Source of the DNA: an uncultured Nocardiaceae bacterium
GTDB lineage: Bacteria; Actinomycetota; Actinomycetes; Mycobacteriales; Mycobacteriaceae
Length of the DNA stretch: 64,000 nucleotides
Reading direction: 5' to 3'
Assembly: GCA_936936565.1 (NCBI GenBank)
Contig: CAKZIX010000001.1
Location: 1 to 64,000 of the forward strand
Shown: one piece after another, positions 1-9,480 of the stretch
How the letters are laid out: each line of letters begins with the position of its first letter
Numbering within the stretch: position 1 is the first letter of the stretch
Program-made: the position numbers and the translations under genes
Notes under the pieces: generated by a model
What the model saw: only the letters and a program-made list of their open reading frames with translations
Databases searched by the model: none
What the model was told of the DNA's origin: nothing

Positions 1-1
1 C

Positions 2-595
2 CTGCCGGTGCTGTCGGTGCGCAACTGGAGCGAGCGGACGGTCATCGCGCTCGTGATGCAGCACCTGGACAACTCGATCACGACGTTCACCAAGAAGGGG
101 CTGTTCGGGCGGCGATACACCTCGAAACAGGGCCACGGCGAACCGAATCCCACCTGGATCCCGGTCGGCAACGAGGCGACCCGTCGGGTCGCGAAGAAGA
201 TCGACGGCGTCGCGGGCGGCACCTGGGGCGAGCTGTTCAACATCCCGCTGACCGCGCATTTCCTCGGTGGTGCGGCGATCGGCGCGGACGCGTCGCGCGG
301 CGTGATCGACCCCTACCACCGCGTGTACGGCTACCCGACGCTGAGCGTCGTCGACGGTTCGGCGGTATCGGCCAACCTGGGTGTGAACCCGTCGCTGACG
401 ATCTGCGCGCAAGCCGAGCGTGCCGCCTCGCTGTGGCCGAACAAGGGCGAGGCCGACACCAGGCCGCCACAGGGTGACGGTTACCGGCGCATCGCACCGG
501 TGGCGCCGAACAAGCCGGTCGTTCCCGAGGGGGCGCCCGGCGCGCTGCGGCTGCCGTTGTTCGTCGCGAATCGGGAGGATTCGGCGGTCTCCTAG
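2..595 (+). CDS. choD: GMC-family oxidoreductase, cholesterol oxidase ChoD-like (C-terminal part)
   Basis: The gene enters the window already in frame, so only the last about 197 residues are present. The segment carries the C-terminal GMC hallmarks: a conserved stretch around HFLGGAAIGAD, then DPYHRVYGYPTLSVVDGS and SANLGVNPSLTICAQAERAA, which cover the substrate-binding and FAD-contacting end of the fold. It closely resembles what I know of mycobacterial ChoD (annotated cholesterol oxidase), although the physiological substrate of that family is debated. The stop lies 9 bases before guaA, so the two are probably co-transcribed. The start and FAD Rossmann domain lie outside the window. Confidence 0.85.
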   Translation: MPVLSVRNWSERTVIALVMQHLDNSITTFTKKGLFGRRYTSKQGHGEPNPTWIPVGNEATRRVAKKIDGVAGGTWGELFNIPLTAHFLGGAAIGADASRGVIDPYHRVYGYPTLSVVDGSAVSANLGVNPSLTICAQAERAASLWPNKGEADTRPPQGDGYRRIAPVAPNKPVVPEGAPGALRLPLFVANREDSAVS

Positions 596-604
596 ACTAG
601 GCGT

Positions 605-2164
<1,560 letters not shown>

Positions 2165-2170
2165 ACACGA

Positions 2171-2226
2171 CAACGCCGAGTGGGCGCTCCGGTGGCAGCA
2201 CCACCCGGACAGCACACTCGGCGTTG
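2171..2226. terminator. Hairpin between the convergent guaA and small membrane protein gene
   Basis: CAACGCCGAGTG (2171-2182) pairs perfectly with CACTCGGCGTTG (2215-2226). The loop is itself GC-rich and can fold through GGTGG and CCACC. It fills the 73-base gap between two convergent genes. There is no U-tract, which is common for actinobacterial terminators. It could serve both strands. Confidence 0.65.
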
Positions 2227-2237
2227 CCGGTTCGGGC

Positions 2238-2465
2238 CTAGTGTCTGCGTCGGCCCGAGAACAGCAGGGCCAGCCCGACGACCACCGCGCCGATCACCGT
2301 GATCCACGCGAACCCCGGGCCGCTGAACCCGGAGAACGCACCGGGGCCGATGAGCGCCCAGGCGCTGACCAGCAGCGCGAACACGCCGGCGATCAGCAGC
2401 AGCGACGAGGGTCGGCGCCGGGTCGATTCCTGGTCGACCGTTTCGTCTTCGAGATGCTCATTCAT
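2238..2465 (-). CDS. Small two-TM membrane protein
   Basis: 75 residues: an acidic hydrophilic N-terminus (about residues 1-20) followed by two hydrophobic segments (about 22-40 and 50-68) and a basic RRRH end, so the tail is likely cytoplasmic. The ATG lies 8 bases inside the 3' end of the upstream PspC-protein gene, so the two are translationally coupled. Its place in the PspC/LiaF-type locus suggests an accessory role in the envelope-stress module. No family assignment beyond that can be made from sequence. Confidence 0.7.
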   Translation of the reverse strand: MNEHLEDETVDQESTRRRPSSLLLIAGVFALLVSAWALIGPGAFSGFSGPGFAWITVIGAVVVGLALLFSGRRRH

Positions 2466-3909
2466 GACGTACCTCCACTCCGCCGAAACTGCCGACGGCC
2501 TTGATGGTCAGCTTCGGGCCGGTGCCCGGTTCCAGTTGGGTGGCGTCGCAGTCACCGACGTCGATCCTGCAGTCGACCTCGACTCGCATGCCGCGCGGGA
2601 CGATGACTTCGGCCCCACCCGCGCGTACCCGCAGTGTCACCGCCGTGTCCTGGGTGAGCTTGACATCGCGCAGGTCGAGCCTGCCGCCGTGCCAAGACAC
2701 CACGTACTCGGGCGCGATCGCCGCAGCGTCCGCCGGACGCGCGTCGAACGTGTGCTGCTCGACCGACCCGATCAGCGAGGCCAGCACCACGAAACCCGTC
2801 AGGGGAGTGGCCAGAATCAGCAGTCCGTAGCCCCGGCGCAGGAACGCCCCGACGATCAGCCCGGCCGCGAGCACCGCGAGTGCGATCGCCCCGATCCGCG
2901 CCGGTGTGAACCAGTCGACGCCGGAGGCGGCTGCGGCCCCGGCCGCCGCAGCCGCAAGCAGGGCTACCCCGAGGACATGGGGTGTGATTCGGGAACGCTT
3001 GCGCGGCACCGCAACTGCGGTGGCGACGCGGGGCGCGGGCTCGGGCAGGTCCCAGGCGAAGGGAGCGACACCGAGCGGATCCCAGGCGGGTGGCTGCGAG
3101 CTCTGCGCAAGCGGATCGAGCAGGCTTGCCTGCGGACCTTTGCCGAGGTCCACGCTCGTGGTCGGGTTCGGCGTGGTGCCCGGGGACGGCGTGCCGCCGT
3201 TGTGCACGCCGGAAGCCGGATCGGTGCCCGGTGCCGACGCGGTCAACCGCGGGGCCGGTTCGGTGCCCGACGTCGCCTCGTGCGACAGCGGATCGGTAGC
3301 CCGCGCCGCGCCGTCCTCGGCAGCGGTGGGTACCGTGCGGAAAGTCTTTGTCGCGCCGTGGGTTTCACCGGGCACATAGCTGTCGGGCAGACGTGTGTAG
3401 GGCCCGTACTGGCTGAAGCCGAAGTTGGTGCCCGGGTAGCCGGTGCCGACCACGGGGCTGGGTGCGGCCGCCGGCGGCGGCGGGGCCACGGGTTGGCGCT
3501 GGTGCAACAGCCACCAGCCGCCGAGCAGCAGCAGCATGCTGATCAGCCCGGAGCCGCCCATCCCGATCCCGACCGGCCCGACCGTGGACAGCGCGATGGC
3601 CAGGGCCACCAGCAGCACCACCGACTTGGTCTGCGATTCGGAACTGCGGCCACGACCGAAAAGCGATTCGGCGGCGGAGGATTCGTCACCGGCCTGGCTG
3701 CACAGCAGCCAGGCCGCAAGGTACACCACGATGCCCGCGCCGCCGAAGATCGTGGCGACGACGAACGCGACCCGGATGAGTACCGGATCCACGCCGTACC
3801 GGTAGCCGATGCCCGCCGCAACGCCGGCGATCGGACCCCGTCGCGGCAGGCGCACCGGTCTCGTCCGCCACATCTCGCGGAGCTGATCGTGCAAGCTCTG
3901 ATTCGTCAT
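2458..3909 (-). CDS. PspC-domain membrane protein, EsrI-like
   Basis: The N-terminus (about residues 20-70) is a PspC domain: a basic, Arg/Pro-rich stretch, then GPIAGVAAGIGYRYGVDP and the first TM. Several more TM segments and a long Pro/Thr/Ala-rich linker follow. The C-terminal about 80 residues form a beta-rich domain like the LiaF/YvqF toast-rack. The ATG at 3909 is chosen because GAGG lies just upstream, although an in-frame upstream start at 3945 exists. The gene is divergent from a PspC-histidine kinase and LuxR regulator next to guaA. That is the arrangement of C. glutamicum esrI/esrSR, where EsrI inhibits the kinase. Function is inferred from this context. Confidence 0.85.
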   Translation of the reverse strand: MTNQSLHDQLREMWRTRPVRLPRRGPIAGVAAGIGYRYGVDPVLIRVAFVVATIFGGAGIVVYLAAWLLCSQAGDESSAAESLFGRGRSSESQTKSVVLLVALAIALSTVGPVGIGMGGSGLISMLLLLGGWWLLHQRQPVAPPPPAAAPSPVVGTGYPGTNFGFSQYGPYTRLPDSYVPGETHGATKTFRTVPTAAEDGAARATDPLSHEATSGTEPAPRLTASAPGTDPASGVHNGGTPSPGTTPNPTTSVDLGKGPQASLLDPLAQSSQPPAWDPLGVAPFAWDLPEPAPRVATAVAVPRKRSRITPHVLGVALLAAAAAGAAAASGVDWFTPARIGAIALAVLAAGLIVGAFLRRGYGLLILATPLTGFVVLASLIGSVEQHTFDARPADAAAIAPEYVVSWHGGRLDLRDVKLTQDTAVTLRVRAGGAEVIVPRGMRVEVDCRIDVGDCDATQLEPGTGPKLTIKAVGSFGGVEVRHE

Positions 3910-3942
3910 GGCCTCAATCGTGGTGAAAGTGGCCGGTGCGGA

Positions 3943-3999
3943 CATCGGGGGTAACCCTGATCTTTGGCCTGAGCTGCAGTGTCAGGGAAATCCCCGATG
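3943..3999. promoter_or_regulatory. Paired inverted operator-like repeats in the divergent PspC/kinase promoter
   Basis: CATCGGGGGTAACCCTGA (3943-3960) and TCAGGGAAATCCCCGATG (3982-3999) are inverted copies that match in 14 of 18 positions, differing only in the central four bases. Each half also contains its own GGG-N4-CCC symmetry. The pair is centred in the 124-base gap between the divergent starts at 3909 and 4034, with the two centres 39 bases apart. This fits autoregulation of both units by the neighbouring LuxR-type regulator. Binding is inferred. Confidence 0.6.
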
Positions 4000-4033
4000 C
4001 CCGGTCCGGCCCGCTCGTGCCACTATCGAAGGC

Positions 4034-5305
4034 GTGCACCCGTCGCTGCTACCCCCGCAGGGCCGGCTCGTTCGTCGGGCCGGCGGCCGCATCGTGGGCG
4101 GCGTCGCCGGCGGGCTCGCCGATCATCTCGGGGTCGACGTGTTCAAGGTGCGCGTGGCGTTCATGCTGCTGTCGATCGCGGGGGTCGGCATCGTCGCGTA
4201 CGGCATCTTGTGGATTTTCACGCCGACGGGCACGGACACCGCCCGCCCGAGTCCGGACGAACGCCGGCGTGCGCTGGGTCTGGCGGTGCTGGGCCTTGGC
4301 TTGACCTTCGGTGCGTCCTGGCTGTTCAGCGGCACAGTCGGTTCGGTCATCGGGCCGATCATCGTCGTCGCGATCGGTGCGGCGCTGGTGTGGCGCGAGT
4401 TCGATGCCCAGGGCCCGCGCTCGATGCTGCTCGAGCAGCGCCCGACCGTGCTCACCTGGTTCCGCATCGTCGGCGGGACCACGCTGATCGTCGTGGGTCT
4501 CGGTGTCGTGATCCTCGCCCGGGTCGATCTCACCGATCTCGGACCATCCTTCCTCGCGGTCATCGTCACGCTGATCGGCGTTGCGCTGCTGACGATTCCG
4601 CTGTGGGTGCGCACGCTGAGCGCGTTGAACGCCGAGCGCGCCGCCCGCATCCGCAACGAGGAGCGCGAGGAGATCGCCTCGCACCTGCACGATTCGGTGC
4701 TGCAGACGCTGGCGTTGATCCAGAAGCAGTCCGGAAATGAACAAGAGGTGGCGCGCCTGGCCCGCAGCCAGGAGCGCGAGCTGCGCAAGTGGCTGTTCAG
4801 CGGGCGCGAGGCCGGGCAGTCGAGTCTGGCCGCGGCCTTGCGCACCATCGCCGGCGAGGTGGAAGACCAGCACGGCGTCAAGGTCACCCCGGTGACGGTC
4901 GGTGACGCTCAGATGCAGGCGGAAGATCTGCCCAAGGAGCATTTCACCGCGCTGCTCGGCGCCACGCGGGAGGCACTTGTCAACGCCGCCAAGCATTCCG
5001 GCGTGCAGGACATCGACCTGTTCGCCGAGGCGGAGTCCGAGCAGGTCAGCGTGTTCGTGCGGGACCGGGGCGCCGGATTCGATCCCGACGCGGTGCCCGC
5101 GGACCGGCAGGGTCTGGCCAAGTCGATCCGTGGTCGCGTCGAACGCCGCGGCGGTGCGGCCAAGGTTCGCTCGACCATCGGCAAGGGCACCGAAGTGACG
5201 ATCGTGATGCCACGCGCGGCGGCCGTCGCGGGCCGCGGCAACGGACACGGCGGGCATAATCGGGCCGTACCGCCACACCACATGCCAGAGGAGCAAGCCG
5301 GGTGA
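4034..5305 (+). CDS. PspC-domain sensor histidine kinase, EsrS-like
   Basis: The 423-residue membrane kinase begins with a PspC domain (about residues 10-60, GGRIVGGVAGGLADHLGVD) and continues through several TM helices. It ends with a HisKA_3/DesK-type dimerisation helix with phospho-acceptor His about residue 219 (SHLHDSVLQTL). The HATPase domain has an N box around REALVNAAKHSG and a G box in DRGAGFD. GTG 4034 is chosen because it directly precedes the PspC domain and has GAAGG just upstream. The stop overlaps the response regulator start by four bases (GTGA). It probably senses envelope damage and phosphorylates the downstream regulator. The stimulus is not readable from sequence. Confidence 0.9.
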   Translation: MHPSLLPPQGRLVRRAGGRIVGGVAGGLADHLGVDVFKVRVAFMLLSIAGVGIVAYGILWIFTPTGTDTARPSPDERRRALGLAVLGLGLTFGASWLFSGTVGSVIGPIIVVAIGAALVWREFDAQGPRSMLLEQRPTVLTWFRIVGGTTLIVVGLGVVILARVDLTDLGPSFLAVIVTLIGVALLTIPLWVRTLSALNAERAARIRNEEREEIASHLHDSVLQTLALIQKQSGNEQEVARLARSQERELRKWLFSGREAGQSSLAAALRTIAGEVEDQHGVKVTPVTVGDAQMQAEDLPKEHFTALLGATREALVNAAKHSGVQDIDLFAEAESEQVSVFVRDRGAGFDPDAVPADRQGLAKSIRGRVERRGGAAKVRSTIGKGTEVTIVMPRAAAVAGRGNGHGGHNRAVPPHHMPEEQAG

Positions 5306-5991
5306 CTTCGGGGAACGCGGAGATTCTCACGGTGTTTCTGGTCGACGATCATGCGGTGTTCCGTTCCGGCGTCCGTGCCGAACTGAGCCGCGAGCCCGAC
5401 CTGCGGGTGGTCGGGGAGGCCGGCGGGGTCCGGTCGGCGATCGCCGGGATCACCACCACCAAGCCGGATGTGGTGCTGCTGGACGTGCACATGCCCGACG
5501 GCGGCGGGGTCGCCGTGCTGTCCGGAATCGACGACCTGGTCGCTCGGCAAGCCTCGTTCGGCGAAGGCCCGACGTGTTTGGCGCTGTCGGTGTCGGACGC
5601 CGCCGAAGACGTCATCGCCGTCATCCGGGCCGGCGCGCGCGGTTACGTCACCAAGACCATCTCGGGATCCGAACTGGCGCAAGCGATTCGCCGAGTCGCC
5701 GGCGGCGATGCGGTGTTCAGCCCGCGTCTGGCCGGTTTCGTGCTCGACTCGTTCACCGGCCGTTCGCCGATGCCCGAGCCGCCGCTGGATCCCGAACTCG
5801 ATTCGCTCACCCCGCGTGAGCTGGAGGTGCTGCGCCTGCTGGCGCGCGGCTACACCTACCGCGAGATCGCCGAAGACCTCGTCATCTCGGTGAAAACGGT
5901 CGAGACGCACGCCTCCAACGTGCTGCGTAAGACACAGCAGTCCAACCGCAACGCACTCACCCGGTGGGCGCACCGGCGCCGCATCGACTGA
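5302..5991 (+). CDS. NarL/LuxR-family response regulator, EsrR-like
   Basis: 229 residues with an N-terminal receiver domain (acidic pair DD at 15-16, phospho-acceptor Asp 61 in LLDVHMPD, switch Thr/Ser in ALSVSD, Lys in YVTKTISG). The C-terminal LuxR-type helix-turn-helix contains LTPRELEVLRLLARG and ETHASNVLRKT. It overlaps the kinase stop by GTGA, so the pair is co-translated. The likely target includes the inverted-repeat pair in the divergent promoter just upstream of the kinase. The next gene is convergent and begins at the very next base. Confidence 0.93.
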   Translation: MTSGNAEILTVFLVDDHAVFRSGVRAELSREPDLRVVGEAGGVRSAIAGITTTKPDVVLLDVHMPDGGGVAVLSGIDDLVARQASFGEGPTCLALSVSDAAEDVIAVIRAGARGYVTKTISGSELAQAIRRVAGGDAVFSPRLAGFVLDSFTGRSPMPEPPLDPELDSLTPRELEVLRLLARGYTYREIAEDLVISVKTVETHASNVLRKTQQSNRNALTRWAHRRRID

Positions 5992-7071
5992 CTACGTCGC
6001 TACGGCGATGATCCCGACGATCGCCACCACCACGGCCAGCAGCAGCGCGATCGTCACCAGGATGGGCAGCACCGGATCCTTCGCGCGTTTCGGCGGCGCG
6101 GGCGCATGGCGTTGCGGCAGCGGGCGGCGGGGTTCGCCGTCGCTGGTGCGCCCGGCCCAGGCGGGTACGTACCCGTCGGCCGAACGCACCGGAGTGCCGA
6201 GGATGTAGGTGGAGCTGCCATCGGGTCCGAGCACGCTGTCGATGAGCAGGTCGCGGGCGGCGACCATGGTCGGGCGGCGTTTCGGGTCCGGCGTCAGCAA
6301 TTGCAGGACGGCGTCGACGACGGGGCCGGTGGTGTGCGGCGGCTCGATCTGCGCCATCGCGACCTTTTCGAGCAGGTCGCCGTCCATGCCCCACGGCGGG
6401 CGGCCCTCGATGGCGGTGTAGAGCGTGGCGCCGAGCGAAAACACGTCGCTGGCCTCGGACGGAGCGGCGCCGCGTGCGAGTTCGGGGGCGAGGAAGGCGA
6501 GGGTGCCGACGATGACCTGCTCGTCGGGATTGTGTTCGGCGCCTTTGGCGGTGGCGATGCCGAAGTCGCTCACCTTCACCCAGCCCACATTGCGGCCGCG
6601 GTCGGCGATGAGCACGTTGCCGGGCTTGATGTCGCGGTGGATGATCCCGGCCAGGTGGGCGCCGGCGAGTGCATCGGCGACCTGTGCGCCGATCTGGGCG
6701 ACCTCCACCGGCGGCAGCTTCTCGACCATGCCGATGGCCTTGGCGAGGCTGCGCGAGGGCATGTACTCCATCACCAGCCACGGCTCGCCGTTGTCCACCA
6801 CCACGTCGTAGATCGCGATGGCGTGGTTGTGCGACAGCTTGGCGGCGCTGCGTCCTTCGTTGATGACGTTGGCGCGCAAGGTTTCTGCCTGCTCCGGCGT
6901 CATTCCGGCGGTGGAGATGATCTGCTTGATCGCCACCTCGCGGTCCAGGAGCCGATCGTGGGCCAGCCACACGGCGCCCATGCCACCGCCGCCGAGTTTG
7001 GAGCGCAGGCGATAACGGCCTGCCACGAGATAGTCGGGACCCACTCCCGGCCCTGGACGCTGACTCACCAC
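5992..7071 (-). CDS. Ser/Thr protein kinase with C-terminal membrane anchor
   Basis: 359 residues. The Hanks-type kinase domain covers about residues 20-285: glycine loop LGGGGMGAVW, ATP-binding Lys 49 in VAIKQ, catalytic Asp 147 in HRDIKPGN and DFG at 169-171, so it should be active. A Pro/Arg-rich juxtamembrane stretch leads to one TM helix (about 333-357) that ends the protein, leaving no extracellular sensor. GTG 7071 or the adjacent GTG 7068 may be the start. It is divergent from imuA', with the LexA box in the shared gap. Whether it responds to DNA damage cannot be told. Confidence 0.92.
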   Translation of the reverse strand: MVSQRPGPGVGPDYLVAGRYRLRSKLGGGGMGAVWLAHDRLLDREVAIKQIISTAGMTPEQAETLRANVINEGRSAAKLSHNHAIAIYDVVVDNGEPWLVMEYMPSRSLAKAIGMVEKLPPVEVAQIGAQVADALAGAHLAGIIHRDIKPGNVLIADRGRNVGWVKVSDFGIATAKGAEHNPDEQVIVGTLAFLAPELARGAAPSEASDVFSLGATLYTAIEGRPPWGMDGDLLEKVAMAQIEPPHTTGPVVDAVLQLLTPDPKRRPTMVAARDLLIDSVLGPDGSSTYILGTPVRSADGYVPAWAGRTSDGEPRRPLPQRHAPAPPKRAKDPVLPILVTIALLLAVVVAIVGIIAVAT

Positions 7072-7154
7072 AAGAGGTTAGCTGGCTTGCGCAAGGGGTG
7101 TCCTGCGTGCACCGCCTTGACGTCTCCTGCGGCGGGAGGGTTTACTGATCGCGT

Positions 7155-7170
7155 TCGAATATATGTTCGA
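7155..7170. promoter_or_regulatory. LexA (SOS) box upstream of imuA'
   Basis: TCGAAT-ATAT-GTTCGA matches the mycobacterial LexA consensus TCGAAC-N4-GTTCGA with one mismatch. It is extended to a longer dyad by flanking T and A bases. It lies 70 bases before the imuA' GTG and implies DNA-damage induction of imuA'-imuB. Confidence 0.9.
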
Positions 7171-7240
7171 ACTGTGACCGTGGGCCGTCCATTCGGCTCC
7201 CTTCCCCTGGTCGCGTGGCTCGAGTCGACGGGAGCCTGGA

Positions 7241-7927
7241 GTGGATCCGGACGGTCTGTCCCGGCAGGAGCGGGTGGAGCAGTTGCGGCGCCGGATTGCC
7301 GCGGTGCCGGCCAAGGGTGAGCTCGCGCAGCGTAACCGCGGGGTCGTGCCGGTGCCCGCGCCGCTGGCCGAACTGTTGCCCGACGGTGGGTTGCCGCGCG
7401 GCTCGGTCACCGCGTATTCGGGGGCGAGTTCGCTGCTGCTGGGCGTGCTTGCCGCGGTGACCGCCGACGGCGGGCATGCCGCGGTGCTCGGCAAGCCGCA
7501 GTTGGGGCTGTTGGCCGCCGCCGAGATGGGTGCCGACCTGAGGCGCATCGCGCTGGTGCCCCGTCCGGGCCCCGATCCGGTGGAAGTGGCGGCGGTGCTG
7601 CTCGACGGGCTCGACCTGGTGGTGTGCGGCCTGGGTGGGGCGTCGGTGTCGCCGTCGCGGGCGCGGGCGGTGGTGGCCCGCGCGCGCAGCAAGGGTGCCG
7701 CGCTCATCGTGACCGACGGTCGTTGGGAGGCAACGAAACTCGACATCGACGCGCGCGTCGTCGGGTACGCCGGGCTGCAGGCGGGGCGGGGCCGGTTGCG
7801 TGGGGTCGAGCTCGAGGTACGCACCCGGGCGCGGGCGGCCACCAGGGTCGGGCGGTTCGAGCTGCGCAGCGCCAGGGCCGCGGTCGAATGGGTTGGCGCG
7901 CAACGACATCTGGCGGTCGCGCAATGA
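7241..7927 (+). CDS. imuA': RecA-like mutasome protein ImuA'
   Basis: 228-residue RecA-fold protein lacking a full Walker A, as in actinobacterial ImuA'. The core shows PDGGLPRGSVTAYSGAS in place of the P-loop and a hydrophobic LDLVVCGLGG strand. In mycobacteria ImuA' and ImuB act with DnaE2 in error-prone translesion synthesis after damage, and ImuA' contributes to protein contacts rather than catalysis. The GTG start is preceded by GGAG. The stop overlaps the imuB start by ATGA. The LexA box lies upstream. Confidence 0.93.
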   Translation: MDPDGLSRQERVEQLRRRIAAVPAKGELAQRNRGVVPVPAPLAELLPDGGLPRGSVTAYSGASSLLLGVLAAVTADGGHAAVLGKPQLGLLAAAEMGADLRRIALVPRPGPDPVEVAAVLLDGLDLVVCGLGGASVSPSRARAVVARARSKGAALIVTDGRWEATKLDIDARVVGYAGLQAGRGRLRGVELEVRTRARAATRVGRFELRSARAAVEWVGAQRHLAVAQ

Positions 7928-9480
7928 GCGCCCGAGTGCTGGCCCTGTGGTGCCCGGACTGGCCGGCCATCGCCGCCGCGGTGGCGGCGGACACCTCGCC
8001 GACGAATCCGGTGGCGGTGTTGCACGCCAACCGGGTCGTCGCGTGCACGGCCACCGCGCGCGGCGACGGTGTCGAACGCGGGCTGCGGCGCCGGGAGGCA
8101 CAGGCCCGCTGTCCCGATCTCTATGTCGCCCAACAGGATCTGGATCGCGATGCGCGGCTGTTCGAGCCGGTGGCCGCCGCGGTGGATGCCGTCGTGCCCG
8201 GCCTGGAGGTGCTGCGGCCGGGCCTGCTGGTGCTTTCCGCGCGGGGTGCGGCCCGGTATTTCGGCTCCGAGCCCGCCGCCGCGGAGCGGCTGGTGGATGC
8301 GGTGGCGGCCGTCGGAGTGGAGTGCCAGGTGGGGGTGGCCGACGAGTTGTCCACCGCCGTGATCGCCGCCCGCAAGGGTGTCCTGGTGCCGCGCGCCGAG
8401 GGTGCGCAATTCCTGGCGCCGCTGCCCATCGCCGAGCTGGCCGCCGAGCCTGCGCTGGCCGCTCCGGAGCGTGAAGATCTGGTAGACCTGTTGCACCGCT
8501 TGGGATTACGCACCATCGGTGCGTTCGCGGCGGTGCCGGCGACGGATGTCGGATCCCGGTTCGGCACCGATGCGATTGCCGCACATCGCAGCGCTCGCGG
8601 GCTGCCGGAGCGCCCGCCCTCGGCGCGCGCCTTGCCCCCGGACCTGGACACCGAGATGTCGTGCGATCCGCCCATCGAGCGTGTCGATGCCGCCGCCTTC
8701 GCCGGACGCGCGCTGGCCGAGCAGTTGCATCGCAAGCTGGCGGCGGCCGCCGTCGCCTGTACCCGGCTGCTGGTGACGGCGCGCACCGGCAACGGTGAAC
8801 AGCACGCCCGCACGTGGCGCTGCGCCGAACCGCTGACGCCGGAGGGCACCGCCGATCGGGTGCGCTGGCAGCTCGACGGCTGGCTCACCGGCAAAAGCGA
8901 GCATCGCCCCACCTCGGGTATCACGTCACTGCGCCTGGAACCGGTGGAAGTCGTTGCCGCGGGGGCACTGCAACTGGGGCTGTGGGGCGGGGTCGGCGAC
9001 GAGGAGGAACGCGCCCGGCGCGCGCTGGTGCGGGTGCAGGGCCTGCTCGGCGGCGACGCGGTGCAGGTCGGGGTGCTCAGCGGCGGTCGCGGGCCCGCCG
9101 AGCGGATCACCACGGTGGCGCTGGGCGACGAGCTGGCGCCCGAGACCGATCCACGGTTGCCGTGGCCGGGGAAGCTACCTGCCCCCGCTCCGGCAACCGT
9201 GCTCGATGCCCGCCCGCAGGTCGTGCTCGAAGACGCCGACGGGCAGCCGGTGCGGGTCACCGAGCGGGGCGTGTTCGCGGCCGCGCCCGTGCGTTTGCGC
9301 TGGGAGCAGCGGCTCTGGCAGCTGCAGGCCTGGGCCGGGCCGTGGCCCGTCGAACAGCGGTGGTGGGATCCGGCCGCCGCACAGTCGGCGGCGCGGGCCC
9401 AGGTGCAGCTGGCGGACACCAAGGCGCTGCTGCTGCTGTACGAGGCCGGCGGCTGGAGCGTCGAAGGCGTCTACGAATAG
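7924..9480 (+). CDS. imuB: Y-family polymerase-like mutasome adaptor ImuB
   Basis: 518 residues. The N-terminal Y-family polymerase fold begins RVLALWCPDWP, and as in other ImuB proteins the catalytic acidic triad is absent, so it is an adaptor. A beta-clamp-binding motif QLGLWG sits at about residues 350-355, matching the mycobacterial QLPLWG. A C-terminal region that recruits ImuA' and DnaE2 follows. ATG 7924 overlaps the imuA' stop by ATGA. The 3' end overlaps the convergent epimerase gene by 10 bases. Damage-inducible through the LexA box at 7155-7170. Confidence 0.95.
   Translation: MSARVLALWCPDWPAIAAAVAADTSPTNPVAVLHANRVVACTATARGDGVERGLRRREAQARCPDLYVAQQDLDRDARLFEPVAAAVDAVVPGLEVLRPGLLVLSARGAARYFGSEPAAAERLVDAVAAVGVECQVGVADELSTAVIAARKGVLVPRAEGAQFLAPLPIAELAAEPALAAPEREDLVDLLHRLGLRTIGAFAAVPATDVGSRFGTDAIAAHRSARGLPERPPSARALPPDLDTEMSCDPPIERVDAAAFAGRALAEQLHRKLAAAAVACTRLLVTARTGNGEQHARTWRCAEPLTPEGTADRVRWQLDGWLTGKSEHRPTSGITSLRLEPVEVVAAGALQLGLWGGVGDEEERARRALVRVQGLLGGDAVQVGVLSGGRGPAERITTVALGDELAPETDPRLPWPGKLPAPAPATVLDARPQVVLEDADGQPVRVTERGVFAAAPVRLRWEQRLWQLQAWAGPWPVEQRWWDPAAAQSAARAQVQLADTKALLLLYEAGGWSVEGVYE

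Noticed and set aside
2299..3954. Long plus-strand open frame opposite the PspC-protein gene
   Set aside because: It is the GC-driven mirror of the minus-strand gene, rich in Arg/Gly with no family pattern, and its start lacks a ribosome site.
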